A stretch of DNA of 64,000 bases from Undaria pinnatifida (taxonomy: Eukaryota > Sar > Phaeophyceae > Laminariales > Alariaceae). Both the position numbers and the translations under genes were made by a program. Within the stretch, counting starts at the first letter, position 1; every line of letters begins with the position of its first letter. The stretch covers positions 9,088,705 to 9,152,704 of the forward strand of contig JABAKD010000006.1 of assembly GCA_012845835.1 (NCBI GenBank), in the 5' to 3' direction. Positions 22,610-32,152 of the stretch are shown one piece after another. Under the pieces are notes generated by a model. That model was not told the origin of the DNA, searched no databases, and saw only the letters and a program-made list of their open reading frames with translations.

Positions 22610-24201
22610 ATAAAAAATGAAAATACACTCCTCCAGCTGTGAGATCGAATATTTTGTCGAAACTCATCTGTGCAAGCTGTGTGTGATACTCCGATCGCGC
22701 GCATTACGGATTGTGTGTCCTCGTTAAAAAATATAGGTAGGCGACTCCCCTTACAACTACAGTGTAGCTATCGGGGTCAACAGGGTGATGTTAGTCAGTC
22801 TGTGCGCGGAAACTATAAAACTCGTTTCTGAGGGGTACAAAATCTGACAGCTGTGGAAGGAAATGCATCAGTTTATCAAGTGAATCCTATAATAAGTCGA
22901 ATACCCGTTGAGGGGAGGGCGGAGATTTGAAAGACGTGGGGGCCTGGATTTGATCAAAAGCGAGTGGAGTTGGAGGGGGGGGGGAAGGGGGGGAGAAAGA
23001 AGGGGGGAATAGGAGGGGGGGAGGGGGGGGTGGGGCTGGGGGGGGGCGGACGGGCGGGCAATTTATGCGTGGAAGCTAAAAATGCTTTAAGCGGATAAAT
23101 CTGACGTTTATGGGAGGAATAAAAAGCAAAATACACCGGTTTATCGTAGGGGGAGGTGGTTGGGGCGGGGGTGGGGCGGGTTTGGCAGCTCAATCGGTGC
23201 GTGAAAAATTTTGCATTTTTTTTAGGGGATAAATGTGACGGTTTCGGAAAGAATGCATCAGTTTATCATTTATGTTCTGGGGCAAGTCGTACAATCAGTG
23301 AGTAAAGGGCGGAGTGTTCGAGGGGGTGGGGGTGGGATGGGGTGGGGTGGGCGGTGGGGGCGGGGGGGAGGGGGGGGGGGGAGGGGTGGGCGGGGGGGAA
23401 GGGAAGGGCTTTTGGTGGCATAGATGTAGGGGTTCGTTTTACGTGTGGTGCTAGGTCTAGGGGATGGTGCGGGTGGTGGGGAAGAAGGGGGCATTCGGGG
23501 CGGGGGGGGGGGGGGGGGAGGAAGCAGTATGGATGTCTCTAGAAAGATAATGAGGTGATATCTAGTGCGTGAAGTGTTTATTAATCTGGCGGATTTCGAT
23601 ATTAGGTGGGGCGTTTGAGCAAGGGAGAGCGAGAAGTGGGGCGGGGTGGGGGAAGGGAAAGATTTTTTAGGAGGTTTAGGTCACATATAATATTCAAATA
23701 AATGCACTCCGGATGTGAGATCAAAGACATGTAGGGGCTTGTTATGCGCGTGGTGCTAGGTCTAGGCGATGGTGCGGGTGGCGGTAAAAGAGGGGGCGTT
23801 GGAGGGGGGGTGGGGGGAAGGAATGAAAACGACGTCATTGATGGTCAGAAAGATATTGACGTGATATCAACTACAGAGAGGTGTTTATTACTCCCGCCGA
23901 TTTTCATTGTAAGTGGTTTGTTTGAACAAACTAGGCGGGGAGAAAATATATATATATTGAAGCAAAAGGGTACGGCCACAACTGAGGCCCGATCATGCAC
24001 GCATCGCCTTTTGGACACCCACACGCAGGGAAATGGAAGAGGCATATATCTCAGACTGGGTTGACGTCAGTCCTTTCTCAAGAGAGGCTCGACACAATTT
24101 TCAATACAACCATACTGCGTCACTACTACAACTGTATCCGCCCCCCGCCTCTATATATAGGTCCGGTGTGTGCCAGCCTGAAACACCGGAGCACAAAATA
24201 A

Positions 24202-24503
24202 GACGCGTGCTACGATAGAGGTCGCACTATTTCCCGCCTGAAATGGCTTCTTAACCCAAACGTAAAAGTCGGATACAACAATGGTTGACTATTTCTTGTT
24301 AATGTTTCTCGCGTTGTGTATCTAGGCCCCCTGGGGATTTTCGTCCGAGATTAAGCGGTTTTATTCTTCTTGAAATCAGTTTTTGAGGCTAAGAAGGGCA
24401 TGGAAGGACATGTCTTGACCTCTTAACGTGTATGACCTCTTAACGTGAGGTCTACCTCGGAAAAAAATGGGACTCACATGCACACCTCTATCGTAGCACG
24501 CGT
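24202..24503 (+). mobile_element. Family A element, copy 8
   Basis: GACGCGTGCTACGATAGAGG to CCTCTATCGTAGCACGCGT, both TIRs near perfect. It carries an internal short duplication (GACCTCTTAACGTG twice at about 24418-24443). Confidence 0.8.
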
Positions 24504-24682
24504 AATTACAGCGCGGCATCCCCAAAACTCCGTGGGTCATCTCACGATGATAGGAGATTGCACTTATAGTTGGGCCACATATGGTGTTTCTGTCCGGTGA
24601 CGCTCCTTCAGTGACAAACCATGGGTCAGCCGAACATTTGTTTCGAGTACATATGCTGGTGTTTAGGGCAGGGGGGCATAAA

Positions 24683-25092
24683 AGCTTGGTCGGGTTGTCG
24701 CGAATGAATGTCTTCGAAGGATTAACATTACGATAGACCCCCCCCCCCCCGGCCAGGAAACCAGCGATTTTATTTCTTTGGCACAAACGTGTCACGGCTG
24801 CTCGACACGACGAAGGATGAACCATATGATACAAAAAAACATGTCTTCATTATGAATTTTCTTGTTTCTGAATAAAGGGCTATCGAGCGATAACGTCGGG
24901 GTGGGAAGGGGCGCAGTACTTCAGAAGATACAGCCGAAGAATGGATGGCTTCTAGACAAGCGATATTTTTTTAAGATAAGTTGGCGGGGCTACTGTTAGT
25001 ACGGGCATCGAACGACTCGAAGACATGATTCGGGCGAGATGCTGAGCTCCTTGACTTTGGAGCTCACAAACTTTCTGCTGCACGCACAGGAC
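24683..25092 (+). repeat. Family E repeat split by a C element
   Basis: Left part GCTTGGTCGGGTTGTCGCGA..TCTTCGAAG (24683-24719), right part CGAAGACATGATTCGGGCGA..GAGCTCCTTGAC..GCTGCACGC (25018-25092). E is about 115 bp with a central GAGCTCC-GGAGCTC hairpin. Confidence 0.65.
24720..25017 (+). mobile_element. Family C element, copy 4, nested in an E repeat
   Basis: GATTAACATTACGATAGACC to ..CGAACGACT. It splits an E repeat (24683-24719 and 25018-25092). The 5 bases CGAAG occur on both sides (24715-24719 and 25018-25022), a perfect target duplication. Confidence 0.75.
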
Positions 25093-25260
25093 ACGTACGG
25101 GTGGGGAAATACACCCACTTTCACTACCGAGGTTTGTCACCACTCCCACGTGTGACTATGCCCCTCGCGGACCCCTCGCGGACGGAACTTCAGGGCCGAC
25201 TTTTTGTTCGTTTGGCACCACCAGCGTAGCTTACCACTCCGTTGCAGATTCCCATTTTGG

Positions 25261-25566
25261 AGCATGCTACGATAAGGGTTGCGCATTCTCGTCTGAAATG
25301 GTTTCCGAATGACGGGGCTCCTTAACCCACCTTAACCCAGAATCATCGGAAATGCGCCCCATCTTAACCCAAAATCGTCGGAAAAATTCCATTTTTTTTT
25401 TAATGGTTCTCGTTGGGTACCTAGCTAGGCCATGGGGTTTTTCATCCGCGATAAAGCAGGTTTAAGTTTTCTCCAAACATATCAGGTTTTTGGAGAGGTC
25501 TTAAGCTCCAAAATTGGGGAACCTCAGAAAAAAAAAAGTGGTGCGACTCTATCGTAGGACACGTCG
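25261..25566 (+). mobile_element. Family A element, copy 9
   Basis: AGCATGCTACGATAAGGGTT to CTCTATCGTAGGACACGTCG. The CTTAACCCA..ATCGTCGGAAA block is locally duplicated, which makes this copy longer. Confidence 0.75.
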
Positions 25567-25732
25567 ATATTGCATTGGTTGGACCAGCGTCTACGCCTAA
25601 GGTCACCAAAGAACAACGCGGTCACTCGAAGTCAAGCCGAGCCACCGCAATATATGGCAGCGAAAAACATAACTCCCTACCGTAGCCTGAGTCTGCACCC
25701 CCGTAGCGGGGGATGGATCCCACGTGTAAGGG

Positions 25733-25832
25733 TTGCAGTTGTTGGATTAACTAATAACGTACCCGTCCGGTTGAGCTTCTCAAGTGAGTAACCACCGGTT
25801 AGTCATTAATCAAGTAATTTCACGAGTACACA
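25733..25832 (+). repeat. Family F ~100-bp repeat, copy 1
   Basis: GGTTGCAGTTGTTGGATTAA, GTCCGGTTGAGCTTCTCAAG, CACCGGTTAGTCATTAATCA, ending TTTCACGAGTAC. ACTAAT-type motifs near both ends lie in inverted orientation. It abuts a 5'-truncated A element. Confidence 0.65.
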
Positions 25833-25835
25833 CGT

Positions 25836-26063
25836 TTCGTCTGAAACGGTTCCTGAATAACGACGAGGCCCCTTCACACAAAAATGGTCGGAAATGGGCG
25901 GTTTAATCTGCAAATGGTTTCGTCCTGTACCTAGGCCATGGGACGGTTCATCCGGCAGCAGTCATGTTTCGGTTAAACTCAGTTCTCGGGGGCGGTCTTA
26001 TCCCTCCAAATTCAGGAAAACCTCGGAAAAAAGTGGTGCGCACCTACTATCGCCGCACGCGTC
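25836..26063 (+). mobile_element. Family A element, copy 10 (5' truncated)
   Basis: It starts inside the interior at TTTCGTCTGAAACGGTT directly after an F repeat (25733-25832) and ends at a worn TIR CTACTATCGCCGCACGCGTC. Confidence 0.7.
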
Positions 26064-26132
26064 GAAAGGAACAGGGTTGTCACCCACGCGAATGACCCTG
26101 CCCCCCACAGCAAAAAACTTCTCCGAGACGAA

Positions 26133-26393
26133 GACGGGTGCTACAATAGAGGTGCACCCCCTTTTCTCTGGGGTTCCTCAATTTATGGTTCTTAAGACCT
26201 CTCCCAAAAACTGGTTTGGACTAAAATGCAACCGCCACCGGATGAAAAAACCTATATGGCCTAGATACACAGCGAGAATCATGCAAAAAACAATATGGCG
26301 TATTTCCGACGATTTTGAGCTAAGATGGGTTAAGGAGAGCCCCGTCACTCAGAAAAAAAAACGAAAACCTGTACCTCTACCGTAGCATGCGTC
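26133..26393 (-). mobile_element. Family A element, copy 11 (reverse)
   Basis: GACGGGTGCTACAATAGAGG to CCTCTACCGTAGCATGCGTC, with the interior in reverse order. Confidence 0.78.
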
Positions 26394-28855
26394 CAACCGT
26401 GCCCTCCCCTACCGCCGCCTTGGTCCGTGATCCTACTCAACCCGCACTATGGGCGGGGACCATTTCTTCAGGGCCTCAGTGCACGAGGACACCGTGTGAC
26501 CTTTGCATCCTTTAGTAGGTCGATGATGGGCCGGACAAACGCTAGGAAGCCTCGTTGGAACTTAGGCCCCTCTCTTTGGCATTTGATGTAGTAGTGTTTG
26601 CAAAGCAGTTGAGAAGGCTATGTTTTGGGGCAAAAATGAGTTTTGCATATATTATATTTACCACACGTGTATTACATACATCATAATGACGACGACATTG
26701 TAGCGTAATCTGAGGGACGGCAGAAGCAGAAGCGGTCGTGGCGACTGACGTTGTTGCCTCTGCAGCGAAGATGTGTCAGTAGCAACAGTGACACTAACAA
26801 TGTGCCTGGGATTTAAATAGGGACTTCTACGTGGCATGCTTCGCCTCCGGTCTAGCAGTACTTAGCCGTGAACCATGGTATTGTACCATGCAGTTTGTGG
26901 ACACATATTATGTTATTTGCACGCTGTGTACTGCATCTCATACCCGTGTGCGTTTAGTTATAGTATGCAAAACGTATGGTTTAAAAAACCTGAATATCGT
27001 CCTAAGTCGTGTAAATGCGACCACCACACCGTGTATCATTCAGTATAAGATTTCCTTCAACGTCACGTGCTACGATAGAGACGCAGCACTTATCTTGCTA
27101 CCTGGCATGCCATGTTTGAGCCACGGGGCGCCCCCACTCAGACAAATACATAATATCATTAGAAAACCCTTCATATTTTGGGTTCTCATGAGGTTGTAAG
27201 ATTCGAGTGCCAACGTCGTAGATGATCCACGCGGGGGGGGGATGAGTCGTATTCCTAACCATAATGATGCGTTCCTCATTTTAATATTTGACAATTCACC
27301 ACGAACGCACTCATCTAGCTCGAGACGGAGCCCCGTTGCTCCTTCCAACCTCGACCATTTGGGGACTCAGTTCGTCTATAAACGTGAAACATTTGCAACG
27401 TTGACAATCTGATATCCTTCCTCTTCGGTCTTCTGTCCCCGCCGTCGATTTCCTTCGACGAGAGCGATCTGTTTGTCGCCACTATATCTCAATCACCAAG
27501 CTTCTCCATGTTGCATCCGTCTATTTGTCGAATTTCTCCCTGGGGCCAGCATGTCCCGATTACCACAGTACGGCCGTGGAATGGACATATTCACCTCACA
27601 AGGGGGTAATTGGCCCGTTTTGGTACTGTTTGGATGGCGGTTTGTTCATTGGGCATGATGATGAGACGGAAAAGACACCCACCTTTCCGTGTCAAGAGCC
27701 TCAGAAAGTGAGCAACACAGAGGACATGATTTATTGTCAGACCTGCAAGGACACTCTGTCGGTCACACCCTCGTCCGAACATTCGTTTATTCGTTTGTAC
27801 TCGTCTCACGTACTACTTCCGACGATAGCCTTTTTTTTTTTTGGTCCTCCGGGTGATGCGGAAGAAGTGCGATCTCGTCGAGATCTATATTGTATTAGGA
27901 GTAGTGCGCAGCGGTAAAAATGCTATAACATAGCCTGTGCGGGCACCTGTCGCACAGCTCGTGCATCGAAATGCTGTAACCCCCCATTCCTCGGTCCCCC
28001 GCTCTGCGTCGGGTTTTTCACTCTCGTTGCACTGGGGCCTTTGGTTCTGCAAGAACAACCGGAGACATGACATAGAGACTTCTGGGATTGAGTAGCACAC
28101 ATTGTTATGCCATTGTCAGTTATAGCCAAAACACTACTATTTGTAGTTGTTGAGTCGTCGCTGGATTCTTGCGACGATGTCAGTTTCTTCTAGTGCGCCA
28201 GCGATCGATTGGAGAATATGTCGGACAAGGCGGAGTCAGTCGTACGTGGGTCTCGCGTGTGTTACATTATTGTGTTTGTTTAACCATGCATGCTGTCTAC
28301 TTCTATCCCGCCTACTCCTACGAAAGACCGGTCGAAGTGCAATCAAGTGCCGTGCACTGCGTTTAAATGGTTGAAAGTGTATCACCATGGATAAAGCTCG
28401 GAAAAAAGTAAACATCTAGACAAACAAACAAGGTATGTGTGGCTCGGGCGTACTTGAATTCGTGCAGCGTGCGGGACAAGGTTATTTAAGGCGAATTGCT
28501 GTTTGTGTCGATGGTTGCACCTGAATGACGGCCGTTGTCCTCCATGACACCTTTGCCTCTTCTCGGTTCACGGCACGAAGATAAGGCATATCTGAGACGT
28601 TTAACGATGGGCAAAAATCTTGACCCGGAAGATTGTTCACAATGGCACGTGCGACCACAGCGGCGATAAATCCCCCCCCCCCCAAAACAAAATGTCTTAT
28701 GAAGGACTGGGGAAAACCACGTTTACCCTGCAGTGCAATACCATGACATGCTTCATACGTAGGGGTTATGCGTACATTGATACTGACATTGGATTTTTGA
28801 GGAAGGTTTGGCACATCAGCTTCAAGCTCCACGGCGAAACACGCCAGACCATTGG
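26394..28855. other. Unrecognised 2.5 kb stretch
   Basis: Apart from the A fragment at 27065 nothing is recognised. The frames at 27525-27917 (plus, 130 codons) and 28883-28482 (minus, 133 codons) have no family motif. Confidence 0.3.
27065..27092 (+). mobile_element. Family A end fragment
   Basis: Only CACGTGCTACGATAGAGACG and a few further bases are recognisable. Confidence 0.4.
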
Positions 28856-29340
28856 AACCCATGGGGCACCCCACATATGTCATGGGGTGCGCGCCACAAA
28901 CTCATGAGGGCCGCGAGCAACCCGAAAGCGACCCATGTGATATTAAGGGCTGATCAATGAAGGAGACCCATCGCCGATCCATGGTAGAGGAGTGGGAGCC
29001 CAAGGCCGAACTATTGCGGCTCATGGTCGACCAATGGGTGACCCATGGCAGAATTATATGTATGGGAGATCACGTCATATCACGCGAGACCCAACAGCTT
29101 TCTCTCATGGATTTCAACGGCGAAGTGGTGGTCATCCATGGTTAACCTATGTGCAACCCAAGGACCTCTATATTGCCAACCAACGGCGGGCCCATGGCAG
29201 ACACACGGGCGACCCATGAGAAACCAACCAATGACGGTCAATGAGAACGCAGCGAATATCCACCCGCCGAACGTGGAACACCCATGGGAGCCCGTGCGCG
29301 ATGAGTGATCACCCATGCATGGCCCGACTCATCCCACGGT
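28856..29340 (+). repeat. Degenerate CCATGG-rich array, left part
   Basis: Loose short-period repetition of (G)ACCCATGG(G/C)NGA-type units, with related TCCATGG, CCCATG and CACGGGCGA forms. Open frames across it (PWGTHG-like readings) follow from the repeat. The array stops at the F repeat and resumes near 29977. Confidence 0.6.
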
Positions 29341-29343
29341 GGG

Positions 29344-29442
29344 GGTTGCAGTTGTTGGATTGACTAATAATGTACCTGCCCGGTTGAGCTCCCGAAGTGA
29401 GCAACTACCGGTTAGTCATTAGTCGAGTAATTTCACGAGTAC
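29344..29442 (+). repeat. Family F ~100-bp repeat, copy 2
   Basis: GGTTGCAGTTGTTGGATTGA to TTTCACGAGTAC, about 88 percent like copy 1 by eye. It sits where the CCATGG array breaks off. Confidence 0.65.
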
Positions 29443-29475
29443 AACAATGTATATTTTTTCATCATAGGACTAATG

Positions 29476-29600
29476 CATAGACGCTTGGTCGGGTGGTGCA
29501 AACGTATGAATGCCTTCGAAATCACTTTTCGGGTGAGATAAATATACCGAGCTCCTCCTTTTTGGAGCTCAGAGAATCCTTGGAATCTTCTTCGCCCCTG
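29476..29600 (+). repeat. Family E repeat
   Basis: AGACGCTTGGTCGGGTGG, GAATGCCTTCGAAATCAC, CGAGCTCCTCCTTTTTGGAG, then GAATCCTTGGAATCTTCTTC. Confidence 0.65.
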
Positions 29601-29880
29601 AACTCACAGATACCCGCAGAAGAAAACCAGTTAACCCACGGGGACCACAATGGGCGGGTCAGGGGAAGCCCTTAAGTGTCTACATTGGAGCCCATGGGAC
29701 GCATTCCAATGTAGGGGGTGCACCTTTCACGGTAGTAAGAGGTACGTCGCTTGAGTGCCTCTCTACCTCACGCGAGAACACATTTTGAGTCAAACTGGAG
29801 GTGCAACCCTGTTGAAGAAAGCCGTGGGCTAGGTAGATGTGCTAAACACATTTATTTGTTGCATTAATAGTAATAGTATG
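29601..29880. other. Spacer inside the interrupted CCATGG array
   Basis: About 280 bp with no recognised gene, lying between an E repeat and an A fragment. It includes a short internal inverted pair around CTACATTGGAGCCCATGGGA and ATTCCAATGTAG (about 29678-29714). Confidence 0.4.
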
Positions 29881-29973
29881 TAGTGACACTTTTCGACGAG
29901 TTTGAGTTAATAGCCCGTCGTTCAAAAAACGTCTCAGCCCCAAAACGTGGTACCAATGTGTCGTAGCACCCGT
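29881..29973 (-). mobile_element. Family A fragment (reverse)
   Basis: It holds the CGACGAGTTTGAGTTAATAG..CCCGTC block and the terminal GTCGTAGCACCCGTT. It abuts the second half of the CCATGG array. Confidence 0.5.
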
Positions 29974-29976
29974 TGT

Positions 29977-30955
29977 GGGCGACCCATGGGGGACCCATAT
30001 ACGTATTTGGGCACCCATGGGCGTCTCACGGGCAAACGATGGATGCCCTGTATCCTGTATTGGATGCCCATGGGAGACCCATCTGGGTGACCTACGAGGG
30101 GCAACTACCCGTCACCCATGGACGACACATGCAAAATCAACAACAGTCAGACCCATGAGACACCCGTTATGCCCCGTGGACGATTCATGGGCATCGACTG
30201 ACGATTCATGGGCATCGACTGACTATCATCGGTAGGAAGACACCTGTGATCCACGGGTGATCCGCGGTAGACCCATGATAAACCGGTAGACGGCCGATAA
30301 GCGACGGGTGGGATACTCATTGGAGGCCTTTCAGGCTCTACGGGGCACTGGTGGGAACACATCGGAGACCCCCGCAGACAAACGACATTTATGTGGGGTG
30401 CATGAGAACCGTCGGACGTGAGAGCTTGTGCGTGATACGTCGGCTATCGCTGTGAAAGCGTCAATTTCGATGGGAGTCCAGTGGCAAATGTACACGAAGT
30501 ACACGGAAACCCATGGGGGACCCACAGGGAAAGCATGGGATACCCACGGGGACCCGTGGGCCACCCACGCGCTATCACTACCTTGCAAGCCTTAACCCAA
30601 TGGGAGACCCCATGGAAGACCCAGGGATATCCACGGGCGATTGATGGGCGAACTCTAAGAGGGCGATGGCTTCCAACGGACAATCTGTTGGCCTATGGGC
30701 GACCCACGGCACACCCTCAGGTGACCCATCGCACACCCATGGCATGCCGCGGGCATCGATTGGATTTCACCGCCGACCAATGGGCGATGCACGGGAGGGA
30801 AAGCAACGTGAGACTAGTCAACGCCCATTTATCAAAAACCGATGGTCAACCCATTAGCGGTTCAGCTGAGATACACAGAGGATTCTCGGATTGCCCGTTG
30901 ATACGCCATGGACGCCAATGGAGCGACAAGGGGGCCTCGTGGTTCCCATGGATGT
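29977..30955 (+). repeat. Degenerate CCATGG-rich array, right part
   Basis: Same composition as 28856-29340: GACCCATGGGGGACCCATAT at the start and TTCCCATGGATG at the end. It includes a perfect 21-bp tandem pair GACGATTCATGGGCATCGAC(T) at 30179-30220. Confidence 0.62.
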
Positions 30956-31069
30956 GATGTTTGATCTAACTCAAAATTCCCCACCTAAAGCATAAATACC
31001 ACCGCTTACCATTATAGTGGACAAAAAATAGGACATGTCCCGATAAAAACTCACCCATATAGTACATCG

Positions 31070-31152
31070 CAAGTACCAACAACGCAGCTTGCAAAGATGA
31101 CTATTGACCTGAAATTCGTCGAACTCACGGCTGACGTCCTTGATATTGTTTA
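31070..31152 (-). repeat. Family B-related fragment, variant type, second copy
   Basis: AGTACCAACAACGCAGCTTG, CAAAGATGACTATTGACCTG and CTCACGGCTGACGTCCTTGA; close to the fragment at 12290-12375. Confidence 0.45.
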
Positions 31153-31221
31153 TGGAATGCCTTCGAAATCGTCTTGTGGGTGAGATATTGAACTTGTCAT
31201 GTGAGGAACGCAGGACTCTTA
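31153..31221 (+). repeat. Family E partial copy
   Basis: GGAATGCCTTCGAAATCGTC and GTGGGTGAGATATTGAACTT; the ends are missing. Confidence 0.5.
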
Positions 31222-31280
31222 CCGTGAAATAGTCGAATATTTTTACCAGCATGTATCTTTTTCGGCCACAGGGCGCAGAA

Positions 31281-31540
31281 GACTGATTCTACGATAGCCC
31301 GCCCCCCCACACAACCGACGGTTTTCTTTAATGAACGTTTCATCATCAGGGCTGCTCGACACGAGGAAGAATGCTATAAAATATTGTCTTCAAGACTATT
31401 TTCTTGTTTGCACAGGACTATCGAACAACGACGTCGGGGGGGGCAAGAAGCACCGTATCTTAGGGGATACGGCCGAAAGCTGGTTTCATGACCGGCGATT
31501 TCGTTAGATAAAATCTGGGGGGGTTACCGTAGAACGACTC
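31281..31540 (+). mobile_element. Family C element, copy 5
   Basis: GACTGATTCTACGATAGCCC to GTTACCGTAGAACGACT. Flanks CAGAA and CAGAG support a 5-bp duplication. An E repeat follows immediately. Confidence 0.78.
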
Positions 31541-31670
31541 AGAGGCTTGATCGGGTTGCACGGAATAACGCCTTCGAAGTCGTATATCGGGTGTGGGATA
31601 CTGAGCTAGCTCCCCGGCTTGTTGGGAGCTCAGAAAATTCTTGGAATCCGCTGCACCCCTACCTCGGCAA
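31541..31670 (+). repeat. Family E repeat adjoining a C element
   Basis: AGAGGCTTGATCGGGTTGCA, CGCCTTCGAAGTCGTATATC, GGGAGCTCAGAAAATTCTTG and CTGCACCCCTACC. Confidence 0.65.
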
Positions 31671-31989
31671 GAGCGAGGAATCTTCCTCACTTGACGTTTT
31701 TTGTCGCCGTGCTTTTTGAGAACCACGCCAAAGGTTGATCTTGAAATGATGATTGTACGCAGTCTCACCCCTTGCTTCAAGTTCCAGGAGCAATGCCTAT
31801 ATCTGCCTTGTGCTTTGTCGTCACAGAGACGGTCTCCTATTCATAGTTGGCATCGGTACGGACACCTCGGTTGCGCTGGATGTAGATGGGCTGAAAATAT
31901 TCGTTCAATGATATAACACCGAGGTATGAGTCAGGCATACCCGACTACCTTGACCTCTGTACCTCGACCCAACGACTTGTTTTCAGTAG

Positions 31990-32152
31990 AACTGGAAGTG
32001 CATCCCGATCGTCAGAGGCGTGGACAAGGTGTACTGAACACAACATTAAAAAAAATCGACATATTTTCTCGACAAATTTGGGTGTAAGGAGGCTGTCGTT
32101 CAATTCAAGTTTCAAGCCAATCCGTGCCAACCTCTTTATCTTAGCCCGCGTC
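31990..32152 (-). mobile_element. Diverged family A remnant (reverse)
   Basis: A worn block TTGGGTGTAAGGAGGCTGTCG and terminal CCTCTTTATCTTAGCCCGCG recall the family, but similarity is weak. Confidence 0.3.

Larger units (their letters stand above)
20040..23965. mobile_element. Foldback-like element with ~1.4-1.6 kb inverted arms built from family B
   Basis: The left arm (about 20040-21690) and right arm (about 22610-23965) are inverted copies. Matching points include the outer ends (GTTTGTTCAAA..CCACTTACAAT with a GTTGATATC block), CGCCTAGACCTAGC, CTCACAGCCGGAGTG, and the complete B 5' module at the inner ends. Both arms carry long C or G runs. The left arm has one more tandem unit of about 323 bp (20457-20779, 20780-21090). 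The centre (21690-22610) holds three extra B pieces and about 650 bp of sequence without a recognised protein. The shape is that of foldback or TIR elements with long repetitive arms; family assignment is open. Confidence 0.72.

Noticed and set aside
20095-23542. Pro-rich and Gly-rich open frames
   Set aside because: Produced by long C and G runs in the foldback arms.
28482-28883. 133-codon minus-strand frame
   Set aside because: No recognisable motif, no partner exons, and overlapping frames on the other strand.
30481-30957. 158-codon frame with PWGTH-like repeats
   Set aside because: It is a translation of the CCATGG array; the overlapping frames are equally open, and there is no start context or domain.
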